Positions 43,698 through 53,840 of a stretch of 64,000 nt of DNA are shown in pieces. Where the stretch lies: NCBI GenBank assembly GCA_021324185.1, contig JAJPJN010000011.1, forward strand, positions 1 to 64,000, in the 5' to 3' direction. This DNA comes from Terriglobia bacterium (GTDB lineage: Bacteria; Acidobacteriota; Terriglobia; Bryobacterales; Bryobacteraceae). The position numbers were made by a program, and so were the translations under genes. Position 1 is the stretch's first letter. Every line of letters starts with the position of its first letter. The notes below the pieces were generated by a model. It made no database searches. It had not been told where the DNA came from and saw only the letters and a program-made list of their open reading frames with translations.

Positions 43698-44663
43698 ATG
43701 GCGGCTCTTCCGGATGCCCCTTTCTATGAACTCATTGAGCTGCCGCAGCTAAACGTTACGGATCTGGATCCTCTTCTCAACGAAGAGATTTCCGTTTGGG
43801 AAAGGCGCTTCTGCTGGAACTTCCGGCCTTCTGCGGATCTGTTGCGGCGCTTCCTGCAGATGCGTTCTCTCTACGGTTACGCTCTGCGCATTCACGGCGA
43901 AGTGGTTGGATATTCCTATTACGTTTGCGAAGGACGCAAAGGGCTGATTGGCGATTTCTATGTTCGTATGCAGCACTGTACGCCGCCGGCTGAGATCGAA
44001 TTATTAGCAACGGTAGTGCAAGGTCTCATGCGGACGAGCGGCATCCGGCGCGTCGAGTCGCAATTGATGCTGTTACGCGACCCTTTGCAAATAGCGCCGT
44101 TCAGCAGCTATGTAACGCGCCATGACCGATACTTCATGGTCATCCGGGAGCAGCAGGCCGCCGCCTTGCAGCCCGTCTCAACGGGATTACGAACGAAATT
44201 TGTGGGTTGGGCCGACCGCTATCACGAAGAGACCGCGCATTTGGTGTCGGCGGCTTACAAAGGCCACGTAGATAGCGACATCAACGATCAGTACCGCACA
44301 ATTCCCGGCGCACGCCAGTTTCTGACGAACATTATTCGTTATCCGGGCTGTGGCCAGTTTTCGCCGGCATCTTCCGTATTAGCGCTGGACGAACGCACGG
44401 GACGCGTTTGCGGCGCCTGCCTGACGAGCCTGGTTTCGGCCGAGTCGGGGCATATCACGCAGCTCTGCGTTTTACCCGCCTTGCGCGGCGCGCGCCTGGG
44501 CTATGAACTCTTGCGCCAATCGCTTGAGCGGCTCAGGCAGCTCGGCTGCACGATGGCCAGCCTGACTGTGACCTGCTCGAATGTGGATGCAATTCGTCTG
44601 TATGAGGCGATGGGCTTCCGCACCGAGGCAAGCTTTCCTGCATTGGTCTGGCAGGGCTGGTAA
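43698..44663 (+). CDS. GNAT-family acetyltransferase with two GNAT-like halves
   Basis: The start is ATG 43698 (MAALPDAPFYELIELPQLN); the open frame that runs back to 43605 overlaps the aminotransferase and is not needed. The 321-aa product has an N-terminal GNAT-like half of low conservation and a C-terminal canonical GNAT domain with ITQLCVLPALRGARLGYELLRQSL, which carries the acetyl-CoA loop R-x-x-R-L-G-Y, then TVTCSNVDAIRLYEAMGF. Substrate is unknown. It converges with the amino-acid permease gene, whose stop lies eight bases away. Confidence 0.8.
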   Translation: MAALPDAPFYELIELPQLNVTDLDPLLNEEISVWERRFCWNFRPSADLLRRFLQMRSLYGYALRIHGEVVGYSYYVCEGRKGLIGDFYVRMQHCTPPAEIELLATVVQGLMRTSGIRRVESQLMLLRDPLQIAPFSSYVTRHDRYFMVIREQQAAALQPVSTGLRTKFVGWADRYHEETAHLVSAAYKGHVDSDINDQYRTIPGARQFLTNIIRYPGCGQFSPASSVLALDERTGRVCGACLTSLVSAESGHITQLCVLPALRGARLGYELLRQSLERLRQLGCTMASLTVTCSNVDAIRLYEAMGFRTEASFPALVWQGW

Positions 44664-44671
44664 GAGCAGCT

Positions 44672-46192
44672 TCAGCGTTGCGCCGGTACACTCGCCTGGG
44701 GCTCGCGTAACGGGCTGCGCGCGCGGCTGTAGGCGAAGTAGATGACCAACCCGATGATCAGCCATACAACGAAACGGACCCATGTTTCGAGCGGTAAGCC
44801 CAGCATCAGGCCCAGACAGGCCAAAATAGAGATCGCCGGAGTAACGGGTGAAAACGGAACCCTGAAGGCCCGCCTGCGCTCCGGTTGCGCCCGGCGCAAA
44901 ATGACAACGCCGGCCGACACGATGATGAAAGCGAACAGAGTGCCGATGTTCGAGAGATCCGCCAGGGTACCGATGTCCCAGATGCCTGCCGGTATCCCCA
45001 CGGCCAGCCCCGCCAACCAGGTGCTGACATGAGGCGTGCGGTAGCGCTTATGTACGCTCGAGAACACGTCGGGCAGCAAGCGGTCGCGCGACATGGCGAA
45101 CCAGATACGCGCCTGACCGTATTGATAAACGAGCAACGATGACAGCATCCCGAGCAACGCGCCCACGGTGACGGTGAAGCGCAGTTTATCCATTCCGATT
45201 GCCGCCAGCGCATTCGCCACCGGTGAAGCATTATCCAGAGTTTTCCAGTTCACGATTCCGGTGAGCACGAATGCGACTGAGGTGTAAAGCAGCCCGCAAA
45301 TCACCAGTGTGCCGATGATCCCGATGGGCATGTTGCGCTGCGGGTCCCGGCATTCTTCGGCGGCGGTGGATACCGAATCGAAGCCGATAAAGGTGAAGAA
45401 CACGATTGCGGCGCCGCTGATTACACCCCCAAAGCCATTCGGCAAAAACGGATGCAGGTTCGACATCTGAACCGCTCGGGCCGCCCCGAAGACGAAGAGC
45501 AGCACGGCAGCAAGCTTAATGGCGACCATGATGTTGTTGGCGCCCGCGCTTTCTTTTACACCCCGCACCAGAATCCAGCTCAGCAACATCACAATCAGAA
45601 ATGACGGTAAATTGAACAGACTACCGGTTCGGTGCCCTTCGATCAGCGCCGGCTCGGAGAGCCATTTCGGCAGATGCACGCCGAACATGTAATCGCACAT
45701 GACGTTGAAATAGGCAGAAAACCCGACGGCTACCGACATGTTGGATACGGCGTATTCGAGGATCAGGTCCCAACCGATAATCCAGGCGAAAATCTCACCC
45801 AGCGTCGTATAGGCGTACGTATAGGCGCTGCCGGCAATGGGAATCATGGAGGCGAGTTCGGCATAGCAGAGGGCCGCAAAACCGCAGGTAATCGCCACCA
45901 GAATGAAAGAAAGCGTCAATCCCGGGCCGGCGCCCGGCCTGCCGATTACGGACGCCGCCGCGCCTCCGTGCAGGATCAGATCCAGCAGCGGGGCATTTAA
46001 AATGGAAGGCACCGCCATGTGCTGGCCGGCTGCGGCCGTTCCCGTTACCGTGAAGATGCCCCCGCCAATCACCGCGCCAATCCCAAAAGCGATCAGGCTC
46101 CAAGGTCCGAGCGAACGCTTCAATTGTTTGCTTTCAATGTGCGTTTCTGCGCACAGCGTATCGATGTCCTTGGTGGCGAGGAGCTGATTCAT
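44672..46192 (-). CDS. APC-superfamily amino-acid permease (cationic amino-acid transporter type)
   Basis: The start is placed at ATG 46192 (MNQLLATKDIDTLCAE); the frame upstream to 46267 reads into the promoter of the TonB receptor and has no family character. The 506-aa protein has about twelve or fourteen spans with the APC pattern SLIAFGIGAVIGGGIFTVTG, then GFAALCYAELASMIPIAGSAYTYAYTTLGE, and a conserved GFDSVSTAAEECRDPQRNMP. It matches the CAT (cationic amino-acid) subgroup. It imports amino acids from the periplasm. It diverges from the second TonB receptor. Confidence 0.92.
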   Translation of the reverse strand: MNQLLATKDIDTLCAETHIESKQLKRSLGPWSLIAFGIGAVIGGGIFTVTGTAAAGQHMAVPSILNAPLLDLILHGGAAASVIGRPGAGPGLTLSFILVAITCGFAALCYAELASMIPIAGSAYTYAYTTLGEIFAWIIGWDLILEYAVSNMSVAVGFSAYFNVMCDYMFGVHLPKWLSEPALIEGHRTGSLFNLPSFLIVMLLSWILVRGVKESAGANNIMVAIKLAAVLLFVFGAARAVQMSNLHPFLPNGFGGVISGAAIVFFTFIGFDSVSTAAEECRDPQRNMPIGIIGTLVICGLLYTSVAFVLTGIVNWKTLDNASPVANALAAIGMDKLRFTVTVGALLGMLSSLLVYQYGQARIWFAMSRDRLLPDVFSSVHKRYRTPHVSTWLAGLAVGIPAGIWDIGTLADLSNIGTLFAFIIVSAGVVILRRAQPERRRAFRVPFSPVTPAISILACLGLMLGLPLETWVRFVVWLIIGLVIYFAYSRARSPLREPQASVPAQR

Positions 46193-46297
46193 CGGGTAAA
46201 CGCGCGTAACGGCCGCTAAACGACCGGCGTGCTTGTCGCAGTATAGCGGGACTCCTTCCAAACGCAACCAATTACGACCCTGGGAGTCTATTGGGAT

Positions 46298-49200
46298 ATG
46301 TTGCTTCGATCCAGGGTGTCCCGCGTCTTGACGCTGATAGGTCTGATGTCTCTGCCGGTTTTGGCGCAGGTGAATGCGAGTCTATCCGGCGTAGTCACAG
46401 ACCCCACAGGTGGAGTCATTCCAGGCGCCACCGTCCAACTGACGAATAATGGCACCAACGCCACACAGACCACAACGGCCAACGATCAGGGTTTTTACCG
46501 TTTTAACCAACTGCCCGCCGGGACGTACACGCTGAAGATCAGCGCGCCCAATTTTCAAACTAACAATGTCACGAACCTCAATATTGCTGCGGACCTGCCG
46601 CAGACGGCGAATGTGACTTTACAGCCGGGCACGATTCAGTCGACCGTTACTGTGACCGCTTCCGCCATCCCGACGCTGCAGACTGCGGATGCCAGTGTGA
46701 GTGGAACCATCAGCCATCAGTCCATAGAAGATCTACCGTCATTTGGACGCGACCCGTACGAGCTGATCCGCACCATGCCCGGAATCGATAGCACGGGCGG
46801 CCGGAGCGGTAACGGGAACACTGTATTTCTCGGAAACACGACCGGGCCGGGTCAATCGAATACAGGCATTTTCCAAACCGAAAATCAGGTTCAGGTGAGT
46901 TCGGCGGGCCAAAGGGTCGAGCAGAATGTGTTCTACATCGATGGCGTAAACGTCAACAGCCTGGGTTGGGGCGGCGCTGCAGTGGTAACGCCCAACACAG
47001 AGTCGGTTCAAGACATGACCGTCATCACAGCCGACTACGATGCCGCCGATGGCCGCGGTAGCGGCGCGCACATCAAAACGACGACCAAGAGTGGCACGAA
47101 CCAGTTCCACGGCAGCGGCGTGTTTCTGTACCAGGATCCGAATTTCAATGCGTACAACAAGTACGGCGGCCCCAATAATGCTCCACCGGTGCGCGTGCAA
47201 AACAACTACCGTCAATACGCCGGCAGCCTGGGTGGCCCGATCGCAAAAAATAAGCTCTTCTTCTTCCTCTCCTACGAGGGCCTGAAAAACAGGACTACCA
47301 ATTACGCACAAGGCTGGGTGACAACACAGCAATATCGCAATCTCGTCGTTGCCGCCCGGCCTGGCACGAACGCGGCCAAAATCTTTCAACAGGCGAATGC
47401 GAATCCGCGCATATTAGCCGTCTTGGGAGGCCCCTCGACCACCTGTGCGGCGGTATTTAAATCCAATGCGGCCGCCACCTGCCGCGATGTCGCGGGCGGC
47501 CTCGATTTAGGTTCTCCGGGACCGGGCGTGGCGAACACTCCTTATTATCCGATCTATCCGAATCCGCTATCGATTGGCGGCGGCTTCGACGGCGTTCCCG
47601 ACATACAGGACGTCGAATACTATATCCCCGGAGAGCAGGTCGGGAACCAGTTCAACGCCCGGTTCGATTATGACTTGACCTCGAAAGACCTGTTGTTTGG
47701 CTCGTTTTATCTAACGCATTTGAATTCGGTTTCGGCGGGTGCGGTCAGCCCATCTTCGGACGTCTTTTTCAAGCCGACTAATACGGCCGTCACCCTCGGC
47801 TACATCCGTAACTGGAGCCCTACCGTCATCAATGAATTGCGTGGAAATTTCACGCGTTTTGCCGATAACCAGATCAGCGACAACCCGGGCACCAATTTCG
47901 GGATACCCCAAATCCAGGTGGAATCGTACCCGTTCGGCAATATGCAAGTTGCCGGCGTTCTTCAGGCCACCACCACTCCCGGTATCCTGGCGCAGAACAC
48001 CTATGAGTTGCGCGATACGCTCACGAAAGTTGCGGGCAATCATACGTTCCGCTTCGGTGGCGAATTCCGTTGGGAGCAGGACAACAACAATTTGAGCGGG
48101 CAGGCGCGGCCTCTATATTCTTTTTCGGGACTGTGGAATCTCGCCAATGGCGCTCCCATTTTCGAGCAGATCGCGGTGAACGCATTTAACGGCGGCCCGG
48201 GCAATGGATCGCTCGCGTTGCGCGATCACATTGTCGGGCTATTCGCGCAGGACGATTGGCATGTCACTCCGAGCTTAACGTTGAACCTCGGCCTGCGATG
48301 GGAGGTATTTAGTCCGCTAACGGAGAAGTACGGAAATCTGGTAAATATTTTCCTCGGCAGCGGTGCATTCGGCCTGGTCAATGCGCAACTGCGAAAAACA
48401 AGCCAATTGTGGAATACGAACTGGCACGACTTCGAACCCCGAATCGGCTTCGCCTATTCGCCAGTGGCAGCGCATGAAAAGTTTGTGCTGCGCGGCGGTG
48501 CAGGTATTCTTTACAACCGCCAAAACGACGCGGCCTACACAAACATTCGCCAGGATCTTCCAACCAACTATTTTTACGGGCTGTGCTGCGGGACAGCGCC
48601 ACCGCCCTTTAGTTTCGGATCGCCTTTCGCAGGTGGTGAGATCACGTTCGTTACGGGCGCAAACAGCTCACCCTTTAGCTATCCGGCGAATCCCGCCCTC
48701 GCAACCGGAGTGAACCCAACCACCGGCACGCCCAACGGCTTAAACGGCGCGCCGCCGCCCGCCATTCAGGTCTATGGCGCTTGGCCGCACACTCCGGATG
48801 CCTATACGGACATATATTCTTTGGAGACCCAAACGCAGATTGCGAAGAACGTCGCATTCATCCTGGGCTATCAAGGCGCGCTGAGTCGGCACTTAATCAG
48901 ACTGGTGAACCAGAACTTTTTCTATAACCAGACGATCGGAAATCAATCGAGCTTTTTCAACGGCGTATTCACTCCCACGCCGGACGTAAATGCCTCGTAT
49001 AACGCCATGTACGCGCGCGTGACGAAACAGTTCTCGATGGGCTTTTCCTTGGATGCGACCTACACCTGGAGCAAGAGCATTGACATGCTCTCGGCGGAAG
49101 GCCCGGGTGCCCAAACGAATCAGACGGACCCGGTGCATGCGCAAACAGACGAATATGGACCGTCGGATTACGACACCCGGCATCGCTTCGTCATCAGCGG

Positions 49201-49777
49201 CCTTTGGACGTTGCCTATATTTCCGCATAGCAACGGCATACTGCATGCCATTCTGGGCGGCTGGCAGTTGGGCGGTGTCACCACCGCCTATTCCGGATTC
49301 CCGTGGACCCCGGTAACCGGGCAGCAGAGTTCCGTAGCGGTGCTGCCCACTGCCGCGACGATCCGTCCTATCCGGCCGGTGATCTATTACAACAATGCCA
49401 ACCCCAATGACAACTCCAATCAGTGCTTCATCAATGGATGTGAGTTCGGGGGCATCAATCCAACCTCGCCGATTGTTGGCACGAACTACTTCAACATCGC
49501 TATTACCGGTCCTCCCGGAATTGGCCGCAACTCTTTCCGCGGGCCCGGGTTCTTTTCCACCGACGCGACATTATCGAAACGCTTCGCGGTGCCTATCATC
49601 AGCGATGCCGCAGGTATAGATCTCCGGTTATTCGCATTCAACGTGTTTAACCAGCTAAACCTGATCCCGTTGTCGTTCGTACAGAACACGGCGCATGTGG
49701 AAGACCCGAATTTCGGACGCCCTGTTGGCGCGCTGGCGGGACGTTCGATTGAATTACAGGTTCGCATTACCTTTTAG
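46298..49777 (+). CDS. Oar-like TonB-dependent outer-membrane receptor
   Basis: The 1159-aa receptor begins with a signal peptide (VLTLIGLMSLPVLAQ), a carboxypeptidase-regulatory-like fold (SLSGVVTDPTGGVIPGATVQL, YRFNQLPAGTYTLKI), a plug domain (IEDLPSFGRDPYELIRTMPGI) and a large barrel ending in an aromatic residue (QVRITF). The ligand is unknown. The gene that follows encodes a Tat-exported GH144-like protein, so a polysaccharide-derived substrate is plausible. The upstream region of 105 bases before the divergent permease start shows no strong promoter to me. Confidence 0.92.
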   Translation: MLLRSRVSRVLTLIGLMSLPVLAQVNASLSGVVTDPTGGVIPGATVQLTNNGTNATQTTTANDQGFYRFNQLPAGTYTLKISAPNFQTNNVTNLNIAADLPQTANVTLQPGTIQSTVTVTASAIPTLQTADASVSGTISHQSIEDLPSFGRDPYELIRTMPGIDSTGGRSGNGNTVFLGNTTGPGQSNTGIFQTENQVQVSSAGQRVEQNVFYIDGVNVNSLGWGGAAVVTPNTESVQDMTVITADYDAADGRGSGAHIKTTTKSGTNQFHGSGVFLYQDPNFNAYNKYGGPNNAPPVRVQNNYRQYAGSLGGPIAKNKLFFFLSYEGLKNRTTNYAQGWVTTQQYRNLVVAARPGTNAAKIFQQANANPRILAVLGGPSTTCAAVFKSNAAATCRDVAGGLDLGSPGPGVANTPYYPIYPNPLSIGGGFDGVPDIQDVEYYIPGEQVGNQFNARFDYDLTSKDLLFGSFYLTHLNSVSAGAVSPSSDVFFKPTNTAVTLGYIRNWSPTVINELRGNFTRFADNQISDNPGTNFGIPQIQVESYPFGNMQVAGVLQATTTPGILAQNTYELRDTLTKVAGNHTFRFGGEFRWEQDNNNLSGQARPLYSFSGLWNLANGAPIFEQIAVNAFNGGPGNGSLALRDHIVGLFAQDDWHVTPSLTLNLGLRWEVFSPLTEKYGNLVNIFLGSGAFGLVNAQLRKTSQLWNTNWHDFEPRIGFAYSPVAAHEKFVLRGGAGILYNRQNDAAYTNIRQDLPTNYFYGLCCGTAPPPFSFGSPFAGGEITFVTGANSSPFSYPANPALATGVNPTTGTPNGLNGAPPPAIQVYGAWPHTPDAYTDIYSLETQTQIAKNVAFILGYQGALSRHLIRLVNQNFFYNQTIGNQSSFFNGVFTPTPDVNASYNAMYARVTKQFSMGFSLDATYTWSKSIDMLSAEGPGAQTNQTDPVHAQTDEYGPSDYDTRHRFVISGLWTLPIFPHSNGILHAILGGWQLGGVTTAYSGFPWTPVTGQQSSVAVLPTAATIRPIRPVIYYNNANPNDNSNQCFINGCEFGGINPTSPIVGTNYFNIAITGPPGIGRNSFRGPGFFSTDATLSKRFAVPIISDAAGIDLRLFAFNVFNQLNLIPLSFVQNTAHVEDPNFGRPVGALAGRSIELQVRITF

Positions 49778-49917
49778 TCTTACTGCACACGCCCTGACCG
49801 CTCACCGCGTAACATGGTTACAGGGCGCCCCGGTACTAGTGCAGCTACGTACGCCGAGTGGCGCATCCAAAGAACAGGGACGCTCTTTTCCCAATTCTCT
49901 GGCATTGATCGCCCGCT

Positions 49918-51291
49918 GTGAGACGTAATGATTTTCGCCCATCGCGCCGCGAGTTCCTTGTTTCGGCCGCAGGCGCTGCTCTGGCCGCCCGGAGCCTCAG
50001 GGCAGCTACGCCCACAGAAACTCAGCAGCCTCTCGCGCCGGCTGATCGCCTCTTCTTAGAGGATTTCGCGCGCCGCTGCGTTCGCTATTTCTGGGAGCAG
50101 GCCGATCCTCGCACCGGGATCATTATGGATCGTGCCCGGAACGATGGAGCGCGCTCGGGTAATAACGTCGGCAGCACCGCTGCAACCGGTTTCGGATTAA
50201 CCGCCTTGTGCATTGCGGCCAGCCACGGGTGGCTTCCGCGCGATCAAGTGCGGGCCCGCATCCTCACCACCATGCGCTTCTATTGGGCGCACGCCTTTCA
50301 CGATCATGGCTGGTACTATCACTTTCTGGATGCCAGCAGCGGCGCACGCCGGCTTGGTTCCGAAATCTCCAGCATTGATACGGCGCTGTTTCTCTGTGGA
50401 GTTCTTACCGCGTCCGGGTACTTCTCAACGGATAAAGAAATTCACACTCTCTCGAGGCAAATCTTTGACCGCGTCGATTTTCCCTGGATGCTGGCGGGAA
50501 ATCCGCTGCTTCTGTCGATGGGGGTGCATCCCGGTTCCGGTTTTCTGAAGTCGCGCTGGAGCGTTTACAGCGAAGCCTCCGTGCTCTATCTGCTCGGGAT
50601 CGGGTCGACGAAACACGCCATTCCAGCCGATAGCTGGTATGCCTGGCTGCGGCCCGAAGTTCATTACGATCAGTGGACGTTTATCAGCGGCGGCCCGCTT
50701 TTTACCCATCAGTTTTCGCATGCCTGGGTGGATTTCCGGCATCAGCAGGATGGCGACCCCTCGTATCGGAACTATTTTCTAAACTCCATCATTGCGACAT
50801 ACGCTCACCGCGATTTCTGCGTCAGCCTGCAATCCCAATATTCTGATTACCGCCCCAACATGTGGGGCATTACAGCCTCCGACAGTCCGAGCGGTTATGT
50901 CGTGTGGGGCGGCCCGCCATATGCCGGGCCAATCAACGGCACGCTGGTCCCGTGCGCGCCGGCCGGATCTTTGATGTTTGTGCACGAAATCTGCCTGCCG
51001 GTGCTGCTTGAAATGCGCAGCGTCTACGGCGACAGGATTTATCAGCGCTACGGATTTACTGATGCCTTCAATCCAAACTGGAAAGACCGCACCTTCTGGG
51101 TGAACCAGGACGTTGTCGGCATCGATGTCGGCATTTCGCTGCTGAGCATCGAAAACCTGCTGACGGGTAATGTCTGGCGCTGGTTCATGAAGAACGAGTA
51201 CATCCGCAGCGCAATGGAGCGGGTCGGTTTCCGCATCGCAACGCCCGGAGTCAGGCTGCGGGAAGCCCATACGGGCGCGCGGCGGGGTTGA
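49918..51291 (+). CDS. Tat-exported glucoamylase-domain protein (GH144-like beta-glucanase)
   Basis: The GTG start at 49918 gives a twin-arginine signal (SRREFLVSAAGAALAARS). The 457-aa product carries the glycoamylase-like domain (PF10091 class) with LEDFARRCVRYFWEQADPRTG, SSIDTALFLCGVL, the GGPLFTHQFSHAWVDF segment and WGITASDSPSGYVVWGGPP near the active site. GH144 enzymes hydrolyse beta-1,2-glucans; the acidic catalytic residue could be one of the DS/DP aspartates here, but I cannot verify it. It follows the second TonB receptor after a 140-base gap, suggesting a simple polysaccharide-use locus. Confidence 0.8.
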   Translation: MRRNDFRPSRREFLVSAAGAALAARSLRAATPTETQQPLAPADRLFLEDFARRCVRYFWEQADPRTGIIMDRARNDGARSGNNVGSTAATGFGLTALCIAASHGWLPRDQVRARILTTMRFYWAHAFHDHGWYYHFLDASSGARRLGSEISSIDTALFLCGVLTASGYFSTDKEIHTLSRQIFDRVDFPWMLAGNPLLLSMGVHPGSGFLKSRWSVYSEASVLYLLGIGSTKHAIPADSWYAWLRPEVHYDQWTFISGGPLFTHQFSHAWVDFRHQQDGDPSYRNYFLNSIIATYAHRDFCVSLQSQYSDYRPNMWGITASDSPSGYVVWGGPPYAGPINGTLVPCAPAGSLMFVHEICLPVLLEMRSVYGDRIYQRYGFTDAFNPNWKDRTFWVNQDVVGIDVGISLLSIENLLTGNVWRWFMKNEYIRSAMERVGFRIATPGVRLREAHTGARRG

Positions 51292-51309
51292 GTGCCGCGC
51301 GCCCGCCGG

Positions 51310-51468
51310 TCACCGTTTCCGCTGGCCTTTGGCCATCTTCTTCACTTTTCGCTTATTCGATCCGCGCGCCACACCCGCTGCGCGTTTTGCCTTCGGCGCC
51401 GCTTTTTTGCGCGCCGCCCGTTTCAATTTCTTGCGTTCTTCTCTGTCCTGAACGTGCTTTGTATTCAT
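51310..51468 (-). CDS. 52-aa very basic protein coupled to pcrA by an ATGA overlap
   Basis: The start codon ATG (51468-51466) overlaps the helicase stop TGA (51467-51465). The frame ends with TGA at 51312-51310. The 52 residues contain 14 lysines and 9 arginines against three acids: MNTKHVQDREERKKLK, then repeated RKK/KA/KR runs, and a tail ending KGQRKR. It has a short N-terminal amphipathic section followed by an H1-tail-like region rich in Ala, Lys and Arg. It could bind nucleic acids or be a stabilised tail lost from a bigger protein; no family is recognised. The exact overlap supports that it is a real gene. Confidence 0.55.
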   Translation of the reverse strand: MNTKHVQDREERKKLKRAARKKAAPKAKRAAGVARGSNKRKVKKMAKGQRKR

Positions 51469-53840
51469 TCGTCGACTTTGATTCCTGCGTACTTCTCTAT
51501 GATTTTTTTCAACCCGTGGCTCGGGAAACTTATAGTTAGTTTCGCATCCTCTCCATCGCCTTCGCGCCTAAGGACAGTTCCACGGCCGTAAACAGGGTGT
51601 TTGATAACGGTTCCGGCTCGAATAACGGCAGGCTTGGCCGCGGGTTTGGCGGCTTGTACGCGCGGGGGAGCTGCTCCATTCGGCTTCTCGGCGGCCGCCG
51701 GTTTCTCGCTGGCTGGATTGCTCGTCTGCTGCGGCCGCCGCGTCAACCCCGAAGGCGGGGTCAGGCCGCGTTCGGCAAAGTACTGCGCGATGTTGTCCAC
51801 GGAATTGTAAGTGCGGCCAGTGTACAGATTGCGCTTTACCGACTCGCGCACGTCATGCTGCTCCGCGAACAGATCCACTTCTTCCTCGTAGCGGTTGCGC
51901 TTCGGAGAAAGCCTTTCGCGCAAACTCGGCGGGACTTCGTTCAAAAAGCGCGATGGCAGGCAGGCCTCCGGCTGTGAGTTGCCGTATCTGCGCCGGTAAC
52001 GAGCCCAGCTCAGGTACAACCGCTTCTCAGCGCGCGTCATTCCGACGTAGCAAAGCCGCCGCTCTTCTTCCATTGCGGCTTCTGAAGCAAACGAGCGGCT
52101 ATGCGGGAAAATGCCTTCTTCGAGGCCGGCAATAAAGACGTTGGGAAACTCCAGGCCTTTCGCGTTGTGAATGGTAAGCAGCGAAACAGGCGCCTTTTCA
52201 TCCACCGAATCGGCATCCGATACCAGCGCGGCATGGTCCAGAAAGTCAGCCGCTGTTTCACCGCGCTCGGCTGCTTCCGCCGCGGCATTGACCAGTTCTT
52301 CCAGATTCCCTAAGCGCGATTCCGAATCTTGCGATGTATCGGCTTTTAACATCGCGTGGTAACCGGTCTTCTCGAGAATTTCTCGCAAGACTTCCGGAAC
52401 CGGCTTTGTCTCCAGCGCTTCGCGCAACTCCCTCATCAAAGCAAGAAAGCCCTTGATGGCCGCTTCCGCCCGAGCAGGAAACAATTTCGCGTCCAGCATA
52501 CGTGGCAGCGCGTTCCATAAAGCGATTGCGTTTTCGAGCGCGTACTGCTCAATCTGCTCAATGGTGCCGCGTCCGATCCCGCGCGCGGGCGTGTTGATAA
52601 TGCGCAATAGACTGATGGAATCCTGCGGGCTAAGCAACACTTTGAGATAAGCCAGCAGATCCTTGACCTCTGCCCGCTGGTAGAAACTGAATCCCCCCAC
52701 TACCAGGTACTTGCGGCCATAGCGCCGGAGCGCTTCTTCTATCTGGCGTGACTGGAAATTCGTTCGATAAAGGACAGCCACGCGTTCCAGAGGATTACGG
52801 CGCAGCAGCTTTTCAATCGTATCGGCGATGAAAAGCGCTTCGTTCTCGCCGTCCGGCGCTTCGTAATAACCGATCTTTGCGCCGGCATCCGAGTCCGTCC
52901 AAAGCCACTTGCCTTTCCGCTCTTTATTGTTGGCCACCACCGCGCTAGCCGCTTCCAGGATGTTCTTCGTTGAGCGGTAATTCTGTTCCAAGCGGATCAC
53001 AACCGCGTCCGGATAGTCACGTTCGAAATCCAAAATGTTGCGGATATCGGCGCCGCGCCAGCCGTAAATCGATTGGTCTTCATCGCCGACGACAGCAACA
53101 TTGTGCCGCTGTTGCGTGAGCAAGCGCATCAGCTCGTACTGGCTGCGGTTGGTGTCCTGATACTCATCGATCATGACGAACTCATAGCGCCGGTTATACA
53201 GCGCCCGCAGCGCGTCATCATGCTGCAGCAGGCGAACGGATTCGAGCAGCAGATCATCGAAATCCAACGCATTCGCCTGCCTCAGACGCTCTTCATAGAG
53301 TTCGTAAATCTTCGCCAGCCTGGTGAGCTTGGGATCGGTGGCAGCCTTGTGCCAATCCAGCGGATCCTCATTGTGACTTTTCGCATGGCTGATGCGCGAT
53401 AACGTCGCCCGGTACGGCATGAATTTCTCATCCAGCCCGAGCTGCTTATAAATCGATTTCATCAGCGCAAGCTGATCGTCATCGTCGTAGATAGTGAATT
53501 GCCGCGTGAAGGCAGGGCGAAGATCGGCCAGCGCATCGCCGTCCCGCCGCAACATTCGTACGCAGAAGGAATGGAATGTGGAGAGCACCGGAGTGCTTGC
53601 GGCCGTTGTCCCGCTCAGCAGGCTGGTAACCCGCTGGCGCATCTCGTCAGCCGCTTTGTTGGTGAAAGTGACAGCCAGAATGGCCGGGCCGGGTACGTGA
53701 TGATGGGCCACCAGATGCGCGATCCGATGCGTAATTACCCTGGTTTTGCCGCTACCCGCGCCTGCAAGCAGCAAGAGCGGTCCTTCGACGTGCTGAACAG
53801 CGTCGCGTTGTTGCGGATTTAGCCCTGCAAGAAAATCCAT
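51465..53840 (-). CDS. PcrA/UvrD-type superfamily 1 DNA helicase
   Basis: The start at ATG 53840 (MDFLAGLNPQQRDAVQHVEG) is preferred, since the frame above it has no helicase character. The 791-aa protein has Walker A in LLLLAGAGSGKTRVITHR, motif Ia, the motif II DEXX in FVMIDEYQDTNRSQ, motif III in VVGDEDQSIYGWRGAD, the motif V region in SLLTIHNAKGLEFPNVFIAGLE, and motif VI VGMTRAEKRL. The C-terminal part ends with a PcrA-like basic/Tudor region (IKHPVYGRGTVLRREGDG), an RNA-polymerase-binding site in PcrA. It removes or unwinds DNA in repair and replication. Its stop codon overlaps the start of the 52-aa basic protein. Confidence 0.95.
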   Translation of the reverse strand: MDFLAGLNPQQRDAVQHVEGPLLLLAGAGSGKTRVITHRIAHLVAHHHVPGPAILAVTFTNKAADEMRQRVTSLLSGTTAASTPVLSTFHSFCVRMLRRDGDALADLRPAFTRQFTIYDDDDQLALMKSIYKQLGLDEKFMPYRATLSRISHAKSHNEDPLDWHKAATDPKLTRLAKIYELYEERLRQANALDFDDLLLESVRLLQHDDALRALYNRRYEFVMIDEYQDTNRSQYELMRLLTQQRHNVAVVGDEDQSIYGWRGADIRNILDFERDYPDAVVIRLEQNYRSTKNILEAASAVVANNKERKGKWLWTDSDAGAKIGYYEAPDGENEALFIADTIEKLLRRNPLERVAVLYRTNFQSRQIEEALRRYGRKYLVVGGFSFYQRAEVKDLLAYLKVLLSPQDSISLLRIINTPARGIGRGTIEQIEQYALENAIALWNALPRMLDAKLFPARAEAAIKGFLALMRELREALETKPVPEVLREILEKTGYHAMLKADTSQDSESRLGNLEELVNAAAEAAERGETAADFLDHAALVSDADSVDEKAPVSLLTIHNAKGLEFPNVFIAGLEEGIFPHSRSFASEAAMEEERRLCYVGMTRAEKRLYLSWARYRRRYGNSQPEACLPSRFLNEVPPSLRERLSPKRNRYEEEVDLFAEQHDVRESVKRNLYTGRTYNSVDNIAQYFAERGLTPPSGLTRRPQQTSNPASEKPAAAEKPNGAAPPRVQAAKPAAKPAVIRAGTVIKHPVYGRGTVLRREGDGEDAKLTISFPSHGLKKIIEKYAGIKVDE

